From JAHEFT01 sp963766195 (GTDB lineage: Bacteria > Pseudomonadota > Gammaproteobacteria > Xanthomonadales > SZUA-36), in the NCBI GenBank assembly GCA_963766195.1, contig CAVXYY010000013.1, positions 1 through 64,000 of the forward strand: a DNA stretch of 64,000 bases. Reading direction: 5' to 3'. A program made the translations under genes and the position numbers. A model generated the notes under the pieces. That model was not told the origin of the DNA. It did no database searches and saw only the letters and a list, made by a program, of their open reading frames with translations. Below are positions 43,141-50,715 of this stretch, in pieces. Numbering within the stretch: position 1 is the stretch's first letter; the number at the start of each line of letters is the position of its first letter.

Positions 43141-44904
43141 ATGCGTTCCCTGTTTTTCACCACTTTGCTTTCCATGGCCCTCCTGGCCTTGGTGAATCCG
43201 CCGGCGCTCGCCGGGGACGAAGTCTCGAAACCCAACGTCCTGCTGATCGTTGCGGACGATCTCAGTTTTGGCGACCTGGGAACGAGCGGCGCCATCACCC
43301 GGACCCCCAATATCGACCGCCTGGCCGAACAGGGGCTGATGTTCACGAGATTTCACGCATCCCCGGTGTGTTCGGTCACGCGCTCCATGCTGTTGACCGG
43401 CAATTATCCGGTCGAGGTCGGCCTCGGGGCTTTCGATTACGCCCTGTACCCTCCGGCAGACGGCAAGCCGGGTTACGAGTCCTACCTGACGCGAACCACT
43501 GCGACGATTGCCGAGTTGCTGCAAGACGCCGGGTACAACACATACATGGTGGGGAAATGGCACCTGGGAGGCACCGGGCATGGTGGCGAAGGCCCGGAAC
43601 AATGGGGTTTTGACCACAGTTTCGGCATCTACACCGGTGGGTCCAATCACTGGAATCAAGGGGTCTTCCACGTCGATGGGCACGACCCGGAGGTAGTCAA
43701 GCAGGTTCAGCAAGGCATCATCCCCCAGGAGCCCTATTATGAGGACGGCCAGCCGGTCAAGCGCCCCAACGGCATTTTTTCCGACGACCTCTACACGGCT
43801 AAAATGCTCGAATACCTGTCGGAAGGCGCCGGCAGCGGCAAGCCATTTTTCGCCTACGTCGCTTACACCACACCGCATGCACCGATCCAGGCACCCGATT
43901 TCCTGATCGACAAGTATTATCAACACTACCTAGAACACGGTTTCGAAGGTTTGAAACGCACCCGATTCGAGGCCCAGAAGCGTCTCGGCATCATCCCCCA
44001 GGATGCACCCTTTCCTGATGGCAGCCAAAACCCGCTGCTGCGATCCTGGTCGGATCTGAGCGACGAGGAAAAGCGTGTCGCCGCACGCTCCATGGCGACA
44101 TACTCCGCCATGATCGAGTCCCAGGACTATCACATCGGAACGCTGCTCAATTACCTGCGCGAAACCGGACAACTGGACAACACGCTGATCATCTACCTGT
44201 CGGACAACGGCGGTGAGGGGCTGGACGTCCGGGGTGAACTAAGCGACCCGATGGCGACCAACTGGGTCAATAACAACTTCAGCCAGGATTTCAATGATAT
44301 CGGCAACGGCGACTATTTCGCTTTCATCGGCACGGATTACGCCTATGCCGTCAACGGCGGCCTGAACTGGTGGAAATGGTTCATTGGAGAAGGTGGCGTT
44401 CGTGTGCCCCTGATCGTGGTACCGCCAAAGAACCGGGCTTTTGCCCACGTCGCGCAAAAAACCGACGCGTTCGCCAGCGTCAAAGACATCCCCATGACCA
44501 TCCTGGACTACGCGGGAGTGCCGCATCCGGGCGCTAACTACAAGGGCCGCACCCTGGCCCAACCTTCCGGCCTGTCCATGCGGGATTACCTGGAAGGTTC
44601 GAAGGATCAGCCCCGTACCGAAGACGACTGGTATGCCTTTGAACTGTTCGGCAACGCCTACGTAGTGGCCGGCGACTACAAGGCCATTCGAGTGCGGACC
44701 GGCATGTACGGTGATGGCAAATGGCATCTCTACAATATTCGTAAAGACCCGGGTGAGACCCAGGCTCTTGACGAAGCTGACCCGGCGCGGCTGCAGCAGT
44801 TGATCGCCATCTACGACCGCTTCGCCGAGGAAAAGGGTATCGTGCCGGTGGCGGACAACTGGAACCCGTGGCACGGCTTCCTGGATGAAGACGAAGATCA
44901 GTGA
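43141..44904 (+). CDS. Secreted arylsulfatase-family sulfatase with unusual active-site motif
   Basis: A 587-residue protein from ATG 43141 (GAGGAG upstream), with a signal peptide ending about PPALAG. Metal ligands: VADDLSFGDLG and YLSDNGGEG. GKWHLGG is the conserved Lys/His block. The modification motif, canonically C/S-x-P/A-x-R, reads Cys77-Ser-Val-Thr-Arg81: valine replaces the proline expected in AtsA-type enzymes. The enzyme would release sulfate from sulfated esters or polysaccharides if matured. No formylglycine- or anSME-maturase gene is visible in the window. Confidence 0.88.
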   Translation: MRSLFFTTLLSMALLALVNPPALAGDEVSKPNVLLIVADDLSFGDLGTSGAITRTPNIDRLAEQGLMFTRFHASPVCSVTRSMLLTGNYPVEVGLGAFDYALYPPADGKPGYESYLTRTTATIAELLQDAGYNTYMVGKWHLGGTGHGGEGPEQWGFDHSFGIYTGGSNHWNQGVFHVDGHDPEVVKQVQQGIIPQEPYYEDGQPVKRPNGIFSDDLYTAKMLEYLSEGAGSGKPFFAYVAYTTPHAPIQAPDFLIDKYYQHYLEHGFEGLKRTRFEAQKRLGIIPQDAPFPDGSQNPLLRSWSDLSDEEKRVAARSMATYSAMIESQDYHIGTLLNYLRETGQLDNTLIIYLSDNGGEGLDVRGELSDPMATNWVNNNFSQDFNDIGNGDYFAFIGTDYAYAVNGGLNWWKWFIGEGGVRVPLIVVPPKNRAFAHVAQKTDAFASVKDIPMTILDYAGVPHPGANYKGRTLAQPSGLSMRDYLEGSKDQPRTEDDWYAFELFGNAYVVAGDYKAIRVRTGMYGDGKWHLYNIRKDPGETQALDEADPARLQQLIAIYDRFAEEKGIVPVADNWNPWHGFLDEDEDQ

Positions 44905-44932
44905 TGTTTGGTAACTGATCTCGATACTGGCC

Positions 44933-46111
44933 ATGACAAGCACCAGCGATACATCTTCGTTGCCCGTATTTCGCGACCCGTTTGCGGAACGCAAGGCAAC
45001 GTGGATGGAATTGTTCTTCGACCTGGCCTTCGTGATCGCCATCGCCTCAACGGCCCATACGCTGAGCAGTTCCAAACTTCCAGCGGGATTGCTCGACTTT
45101 GCCGTGCTGTTCTTGCTGCTTCAATGGGCATGGGCTGGCTACACGTTCTACAGCGACCGCTTCGACACCGACCATCTGGGCCAGCGCTTGCTTGCGCTGG
45201 CCCAGATGGCGTTGGTGTTGGGGATCGCAAGCCTGCATGAGTGGCTGGGCCGGGACTTTGGGCTATTCGTGCTGATTTACTGCCTGCTGCGGGCCATTAC
45301 GATCGGCGCCAACCTCGTGTCTGGCCGTCATATTCCCGAGGTTTACCGCATGACCCGGCGCTATTCGGCAGGCATCGCGCTGTCGTTGCTGCCGCTGTTG
45401 CTGGCCGTCAGTGTCGAAGACAAGGGCCTTCGCCTGGCTTTGGTGGGCTTGACCGCAGTTCTGCAGTTCGTGCCGACGGCACTGGCCCATCGGCAGGGGG
45501 TGATGCCTCTGAGTTTCTCGCACGTGCCGGAACGACTGGGCCTCTTCATCACGCTGGCGCTCGGAGAATGCCTCGTCGGTATCACACGCGCGGGCTCGAT
45601 AGCGCCTTCAATTTCCACCCTCTCTACCGGCGTGCTGGCCTTGCTCCTGGTGTTTTGCGTATGGTCGATCTATTTCGCCTGTCTGGATGGCTCGGTACTC
45701 AGACAATCTCCCTTTCGAGCCGTCGCCTGGATTTATCTGCATGCCCCGCTCAGCATGAGTATCGTGGCGATGGGCGTGGGCCTCGAGGAAACACTTCATC
45801 GGCTCCTGGAGCCTTCTGAGCACGGGTCGAGGCTGTTATATCTTTCCTGGGGCATGAGCATGGTGTGCATTGCGGCGATTTCCGCGCTCAGGCCCATCCA
45901 GGGCATCGGTTTCAGAAAAGGCTTGGCCTGGACGAGTGGATTGTTCGGACTTGCGGCGGTAATACTGCCTTTCGTTTTCGAACCCGGACCGGGTTTTACG
46001 CTGATATCGCTTGCCGGCGCTGGTGTTTTGCTACTGATATTACTGCTCATCCCGGGGACAAGCTCCGTGCATCACGCCGGTGAATCCATGGATTCACCCG
46101 AAGAGGCCTGA
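44933..46111 (+). CDS. Low-temperature-requirement protein A (LtrA) family membrane protein
   Basis: A 392-residue, ~11-TM protein with the family signature ERKATWMELFFDLAFV near the N-terminus and LGECLVGI later. LtrA was named from growth of Listeria at low temperature; the molecular role is unclear. It starts 28 bp after the sulfatase, in the same direction, and the hydrolase follows, so it may be part of one operon. Confidence 0.85.
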   Translation: MTSTSDTSSLPVFRDPFAERKATWMELFFDLAFVIAIASTAHTLSSSKLPAGLLDFAVLFLLLQWAWAGYTFYSDRFDTDHLGQRLLALAQMALVLGIASLHEWLGRDFGLFVLIYCLLRAITIGANLVSGRHIPEVYRMTRRYSAGIALSLLPLLLAVSVEDKGLRLALVGLTAVLQFVPTALAHRQGVMPLSFSHVPERLGLFITLALGECLVGITRAGSIAPSISTLSTGVLALLLVFCVWSIYFACLDGSVLRQSPFRAVAWIYLHAPLSMSIVAMGVGLEETLHRLLEPSEHGSRLLYLSWGMSMVCIAAISALRPIQGIGFRKGLAWTSGLFGLAAVILPFVFEPGPGFTLISLAGAGVLLLILLLIPGTSSVHHAGESMDSPEEA

Positions 46112-46147
46112 ATTGGGTCAATTTCACTTTTGAGTAAGGAGTTCAAT

Positions 46148-47116
46148 ATGTCAAACAATCAAGATCCCATTGGCCTCATGGGCAAAATGAATGCCGGCGT
46201 CCTGCTGGCGGTAACACCGGAATATTCGCAGCTCAAGACCATCCAGCGTGCCGGTGCGGGCCGTGCCGAATCACGGCCGGCAAACCTGACCATGCAACCG
46301 GAATACCGCACGATCGGGGGCACCCGGATTCGCTTCGCGACGGGAGGCAGGCAGGACGGACCTGTCGTGCTTCTCCTGTGTCCCCTGCCTCAAAGCATCC
46401 TGTGCTACGACCCGATCTGGAAAATACTGCAGGATCATTGCCGGCTGGTCGCGGTGGACCTGCCCGGGTTCGGGCGCAGCGAAGGCGGCATGGAGTACAT
46501 GAGCTTCAAGGCCCAGGGTGATTTCGTCGAAAAGTTCGTCAATGAACTGGGACTCGAGGACGTACACGTCGTCGGGCCCGACGTGGGTATGGCGGCGGCG
46601 CTGCACTACGTCATCCATCATGACCACAAGGCCGCCAGCATCCTGGTTGGTGACGGACCGGGTATTGTCCCGTCTGCCAACGGCAGCATCATCAACAAAG
46701 CAGTCGATTCCGCTTTCTGGCGCATGATGTTTCAAGTCGTCGGCGCCCAGGCTTTCGTGGAAGGCGGCTACCGCCTGGCTTGCGTGGATTACATCCCCTG
46801 CAACGATGAAGTCGCCGACTACGTGGCTTCTTATGATGGGCGCCTGGGACCCATTACCTACTGGTTCAAAACCTACCCGGAGAACCTGGCTACGGTCGAT
46901 CCCTACCTTGATGATCTCGACCTGCCAACGCAAATCTTCTGGGGCGACCGCGACATATTCCTGCTGGTGGACAATGGCGAACGACTGAACGGCAGAATGA
47001 AGCGCAGCCAGCTGAAGGTGTTCGAAAACTGCGGACATTTTTCTTACCAGGATCGCGCCGAAGAGTTTGCCGCCATGGTCCTGGATTGGGTCAACGGTGG
47101 ATTCAGAAGCATTTAA
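46148..47116 (+). CDS. Alpha/beta hydrolase with aspartate nucleophile
   Basis: A 322-residue protein from ATG 46148 (AAGGAG upstream). Oxyanion region LLCPLPQS, DLPGFGRSEG, nucleophile elbow VGPDVGMAAALH with Asp at the nucleophile position, WGDRDIFL for the acid and CGHFSYQDR for the catalytic His. Asp nucleophiles are typical of epoxide hydrolases and haloalkane dehalogenases rather than esterases. There is no signal peptide. The N-terminal ~60 residues precede the fold. Substrate unknown. Confidence 0.78.
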   Translation: MSNNQDPIGLMGKMNAGVLLAVTPEYSQLKTIQRAGAGRAESRPANLTMQPEYRTIGGTRIRFATGGRQDGPVVLLLCPLPQSILCYDPIWKILQDHCRLVAVDLPGFGRSEGGMEYMSFKAQGDFVEKFVNELGLEDVHVVGPDVGMAAALHYVIHHDHKAASILVGDGPGIVPSANGSIINKAVDSAFWRMMFQVVGAQAFVEGGYRLACVDYIPCNDEVADYVASYDGRLGPITYWFKTYPENLATVDPYLDDLDLPTQIFWGDRDIFLLVDNGERLNGRMKRSQLKVFENCGHFSYQDRAEEFAAMVLDWVNGGFRSI

Positions 47117-47307
47117 AGGCGGCCAATTCGGCGCCCGGGAAATGACAACCAGGGAAAGAACGACTTCTGCTTCCAGCCCTTAGTGTTAGTCACACGTGAG
47201 GTGCCAACAAGTTCGCCTTTGGGTCGGAAGCAGCCATTCGATAAAAGGAATTTTCTGAACTGCTTGTGTGTCGAATTTGTTATGCGGTGGCTCAAGAATT
47301 TTGTGGT

Positions 47308-47835
47308 TTACAGTGACGCCCAGGACACCTCGCACTCTCCCCGTTCTGTTGCAATATAGGCAGAATTTTCCGAAATGGTTACGGAGAGCTGCATGGTACG
47401 TTGTTGCAACTTGGCCAAGGTCTGCACGCTTTCCCAGTCAAAGCGGTAAAAAGAAGCCTTCAATTGCGCAAAATTTTCGCGGCCCTGGTCCCACCAGGTA
47501 TTTGACTTTCGATTGAAGCAATAGACTTTTGTTTCATTCGCAATTCGGCTCGCTTTTTTTACCCTCTCAAGTGAGGGCTCCCCCACAGCGATCCACAACA
47601 TCAGTTGACCATCCAGTGATCGGGCCCATATATCCGGCTCATCTGCGGTACTCAAGCCTTTGGTAAATTCCAGCCTGTCCTGGGCGTTGATACAAAAAAC
47701 CAGAATACGCACCATCATCCTTTCTACAGTTTCAGAAGGGTGCTGGGCAACGGTCAAATTGAGCGTGTCGTAATGGTTACGGTCAATATCAGACAAGGAT
47801 ATTTTCAATTTACATATTTTGGAATTTAAAGCCAT
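47308..47835 (-). CDS. yaeQ: YaeQ family protein
   Basis: A 175-residue YaeQ-type protein (YaeQ has a restriction-endonuclease-like fold and unknown role). It shows VAQHPSETVERMMVRIL and DEPDIWARSLDGQLMLWI, both conserved in YaeQ. Its base composition is visibly lower in GC than its neighbours, and it stands alone between an accessory block and ppa, suggesting transfer. Spacers 47117-47307 and 47836-47957 hold no convincing gene. Confidence 0.85.
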   Translation of the reverse strand: MALNSKICKLKISLSDIDRNHYDTLNLTVAQHPSETVERMMVRILVFCINAQDRLEFTKGLSTADEPDIWARSLDGQLMLWIAVGEPSLERVKKASRIANETKVYCFNRKSNTWWDQGRENFAQLKASFYRFDWESVQTLAKLQQRTMQLSVTISENSAYIATERGECEVSWASL

Positions 47836-47957
47836 ACAGGTACGCCATGGGGATCAAGAGCCAGCGTAACGCCTAAATAAACGGTGCCTGTTTTTGGGCA
47901 TGTTGGGCAACCATACTGATTTCATTGAACCCCGAAACTACCTGGGCTTCCTTTTAT

Positions 47958-48509
47958 TCACCAGTTTTCAGGTTTCCGGGGTAATGCGTTGTAGCGCTCT
48001 ACCGAGTCGAGAATTTCCTGGCGCGCGGCTGCTGCATCTTCCCAACCCTTGATCTTCACCCATTTGCCGGTTTCCAGGTCCTTGTAGTGGTTGAAAAAAT
48101 GGCTGATCTGCAGGCGCAGCAACTCATCGACATCCTCCACGCATTGCACGTGCTTATACAGGCCGGTGACGTCAGAGGTCGGCACCGCGAGTATCTTCGC
48201 GTCTTCACCCGATTCGTCCTCCATCCGCAACAGGCCGACCGGGCGGCACGTCACGACGACGCCGGAATTGATCGGCACCGGCATCACGACCATGACATCG
48301 GTGGGGTCGCCATCACCGCACAGGGTGTGTGGAATGTAGCCATAATTGCAGGGATAGTGCATGGCGGTTTTCAGCATGCGATCGAGAAACAGCGCACCTG
48401 ATTCCTTGTCGACTTCGTATTTCACCGCGGGGCTGTGCATCGGGATTTCGATGATCACGTTGACGTTGTTCGGGACGTCTTTCCCCACCGGCACCTTTTG
48501 CAGGCTCAT
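47958..48509 (-). CDS. ppa: Soluble inorganic pyrophosphatase, family I
   Basis: A 183-residue cytoplasmic PPase from MSLQKVPVGKDVPN; the frame opens 39 codons earlier with non-homologous sequence. Active-site blocks: NVIIEIPMHSPAVKYEVDK, YPCNYGYIPHTLCGDGDPTDV (Asp metal ligands) and a basic motif FFNHYKDLETGKW. It removes PPi irreversibly. Divergent from iadA across 88 bp. Confidence 0.95.
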   Translation of the reverse strand: MSLQKVPVGKDVPNNVNVIIEIPMHSPAVKYEVDKESGALFLDRMLKTAMHYPCNYGYIPHTLCGDGDPTDVMVVMPVPINSGVVVTCRPVGLLRMEDESGEDAKILAVPTSDVTGLYKHVQCVEDVDELLRLQISHFFNHYKDLETGKWVKIKGWEDAAAARQEILDSVERYNALPRKPENW

Positions 48510-48597
48510 GATGACTCCAATAACGGATGGTAAGCCGTTCATTATACCTTTAAAATGTTGCACCCCGTCACGCCACCTTGCCGGTGAAAATGCCAAT

Positions 48598-49761
48598 ATG
48601 CTCACCCTGATCAAAAATGCGGACATTTACGCACCCGAAGCCATCGGGATCGGCTACCTTCTGCTGGGTGGTGGAAAAATCCTCCGTGTTGGCCGTGGAG
48701 ACGCCGGGATCGACGAGTCCTGGCTGGATGACACACTGGACATGGATGGCGCACCGGTCACGCCCGGCCTGATTGACTGCCATGTCCATGTTACCGGAGG
48801 TGGGGGAGAGGATGGTTTTTCGACCCAGGCGCCACCGGTGCCGCTGACCCGTTTCACGCGTTTTGGCGTTACCACCGTGGTTGGCTTGCTGGGCACGGAT
48901 GACGAGACCCGTTCGACCGCAAACCTGCTGGCGCGTACCCGGGCGTTGCGGGAAGAAGGGCTTTCCGCCTGGTGCTGGACCGGCGGTTACCATGTTCCGC
49001 CGACCACGCTGACCGGATCGGTGCGCGGTGATATCGTTAACCTGGATTGCGTGATCGGTCTCGGTGAACTGGCGCTCAGCGATCATCGTTCGAGTCAGCC
49101 AACCCTGGAAGAACTGGCCCGGCTGGCCTCGGAAGTCCACGTGGCCGGCTTGTTGAGTAAAAAAGCCGGGGTGGTTCACTTGCACCTCGGGGACGGCCCC
49201 CGCGGCTTGTCACTGATCCGTCAATTGCTGGACGGGACCGAATTGCCGCCCCGCGTGTTTCACCCGACCCACGTCAACCGCCGCAAGGAGCTGTTTGAAG
49301 AGGCCTGCGAATTGAGCCGGCGCAACGTGGTCATCGACGTAACGGCTTTTCCGGTGGATGAAGGTGAAAACGCCTGGTCAGCGCCCGATGCCTGGGAGCT
49401 GTATCACGACGCAGACTGCCCGGCCGGCAATTTGACGATAAGCTCGGACGGCGGCGGCTGTCTGCCGCATTTCGACAGCAATGGCGAAATGGTGAAAATG
49501 GATTTCGCAACCTCGGCCGGTTTGCCTGAAACGCTGGTGGAACTGACCCGCAGGGGCCATCGCCTGGACAGAGTGCTGCCGGCGATGACCAGCAACGTGG
49601 CGCGCTTGCTGAGGCTTCGAGGCAAGGGCCGGATTGCCGCCGGAAAGGATGCCGACCTGGTGTGCCTTGGAGAAGATCTTGCCGTGAGGCACGTCATGGC
49701 GCGTGGTCGCTGGATGATCCGGGAAGGTTCACCCGCGATCAAGGGAAAGTTTGAAGACTGA
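48598..49761 (+). CDS. iadA: Isoaspartyl (beta-aspartyl) dipeptidase
   Basis: A 387-residue amidohydrolase from ATG 48598. Metal sites: GLIDCHVHVTGGGGEDGF (HxH and active-site Glu), VVHLHLGDGPRG and FHPTHVNR (two His), and the catalytic Asp in ISSDGGGCLPHF. It splits beta-Asp-X dipeptides. Next to cyanophycinase, the natural substrate is beta-Asp-Arg produced when cyanophycin is broken down, giving free Asp and Arg. First gene of the cyanophycin locus. Confidence 0.92.
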   Translation: MLTLIKNADIYAPEAIGIGYLLLGGGKILRVGRGDAGIDESWLDDTLDMDGAPVTPGLIDCHVHVTGGGGEDGFSTQAPPVPLTRFTRFGVTTVVGLLGTDDETRSTANLLARTRALREEGLSAWCWTGGYHVPPTTLTGSVRGDIVNLDCVIGLGELALSDHRSSQPTLEELARLASEVHVAGLLSKKAGVVHLHLGDGPRGLSLIRQLLDGTELPPRVFHPTHVNRRKELFEEACELSRRNVVIDVTAFPVDEGENAWSAPDAWELYHDADCPAGNLTISSDGGGCLPHFDSNGEMVKMDFATSAGLPETLVELTRRGHRLDRVLPAMTSNVARLLRLRGKGRIAAGKDADLVCLGEDLAVRHVMARGRWMIREGSPAIKGKFED

Positions 49762-49803
49762 TCCCCGGCGTTTTTTGAATTTCAACCAGAAGGATTCGGC
49801 CCG

Positions 49804-50619
49804 ATGCCCGCAACACCCGGAAAATCTAACCAGAGAGGCTACATCATTCCCATTGGCGGAGCCGAAGGGAAAGGAAAAAAGTCGGCGATACTGAGCCGGT
49901 TTGTCGAATTATCCGGCGGACCCGACGCCCGCATCATGGTCATTCCGACGGCCTCGTCGCTGGACGAAACCGGGCCGCAATACCGGGAACTGTTCAAGGA
50001 AATGGGTGCAAAGTCGATGAATGTGCCGATAGAAACCCGTGAAGACTGTTTTAACGAGGAGACCCTCCGGATCCTCGGGGAGGCCACGGGAATATTCATC
50101 ACCGGCGGCAACCAGCTTCGATTATCAACCATCCTGGGCGGCACACCGGTGGCGCGGGGTATCCGGCGGTTGAATTCGAACGGTGTACATGTTGCCGGCA
50201 CCTCCGCCGGCGCCGCAATTGTCGCGGAACACATGATCGCCGGAGGGCGCAGCGGGCCCTCGCCGCGCGAGAGCGGTGTGGAACTGGCGCCGGGACTGGG
50301 TCTGACCAACCGGGTGATCGTCGACCAGCATTTTAACCAGCGCCAACGCATGGGCCGTTTGCTGGCTGCCCTGTCTTTCAATCCGTTCGCGTGCGGCCTG
50401 GGAATCGACGAGAACACGGCGGGATTCATTGGCCCGAACGGGCGGATGGAAGTTGTCGGCAAGGGAACGGTTACCGTGGTTGACCCTGCCGAGCTCAGCC
50501 ATTCATCCATGAGTTATGTTCGCCGGGCCGAAGCGGTCACCCTGATCGGCCTGAAGCTTCATGTGCTGGCTGAGGGCGCCCATTTCAATCTGGAAACGCG
50601 GGAAGCGACACTCGAATAA
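49804..50619 (+). CDS. cphB: Cyanophycinase, peptidase family S51
   Basis: A 271-residue serine exopeptidase that releases beta-Asp-Arg from cyanophycin. Landmarks: YIIPIGGAEGKGKKSAI, ITGGNQLRLSTIL, the nucleophile elbow AGTSAGAAIVAE and VDQHFNQRQRMGRL. No signal peptide, so it acts on intracellular granules. It lies 42 bp after iadA, with an AAGGA ribosome site. Confidence 0.95.
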   Translation: MPATPGKSNQRGYIIPIGGAEGKGKKSAILSRFVELSGGPDARIMVIPTASSLDETGPQYRELFKEMGAKSMNVPIETREDCFNEETLRILGEATGIFITGGNQLRLSTILGGTPVARGIRRLNSNGVHVAGTSAGAAIVAEHMIAGGRSGPSPRESGVELAPGLGLTNRVIVDQHFNQRQRMGRLLAALSFNPFACGLGIDENTAGFIGPNGRMEVVGKGTVTVVDPAELSHSSMSYVRRAEAVTLIGLKLHVLAEGAHFNLETREATLE

Positions 50620-50622
50620 GAC

Positions 50623-50638
50623 ACCTCTGATCAGAGGT
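50623..50638. promoter_or_regulatory. 16-bp perfect palindrome between cphB and cphA
   Basis: ACCTCTGATCAGAGGT is a perfect dyad with no loop, right after the cphB stop and 77 bp before cphA. It could be a regulator-binding site or a short hairpin. A single half site (ATCAGAGGTTCCT) also occurs before accC at 38464-38476, so its meaning is uncertain. Confidence 0.35.
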
Positions 50639-50715
50639 TCCTGAAATAATTTTGGCGGGAATCGAAGCCAGGCGTTAATATGCCTTGACCTCCATTTAAC
50701 GCAGGTCCTTGTTCT

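Noticed and set aside
47113..47295. 60-codon minus-strand frame in the hydrolase-yaeQ spacer
   Set aside because: No ribosome site, no recognisable features, and it overlaps the hydrolase stop.
47850..47880. GCCTAA/TAGGCG-like sequence suggesting an integron attC site
   Set aside because: The paired simple sites do not match the attC consensus and no cassette array is present.
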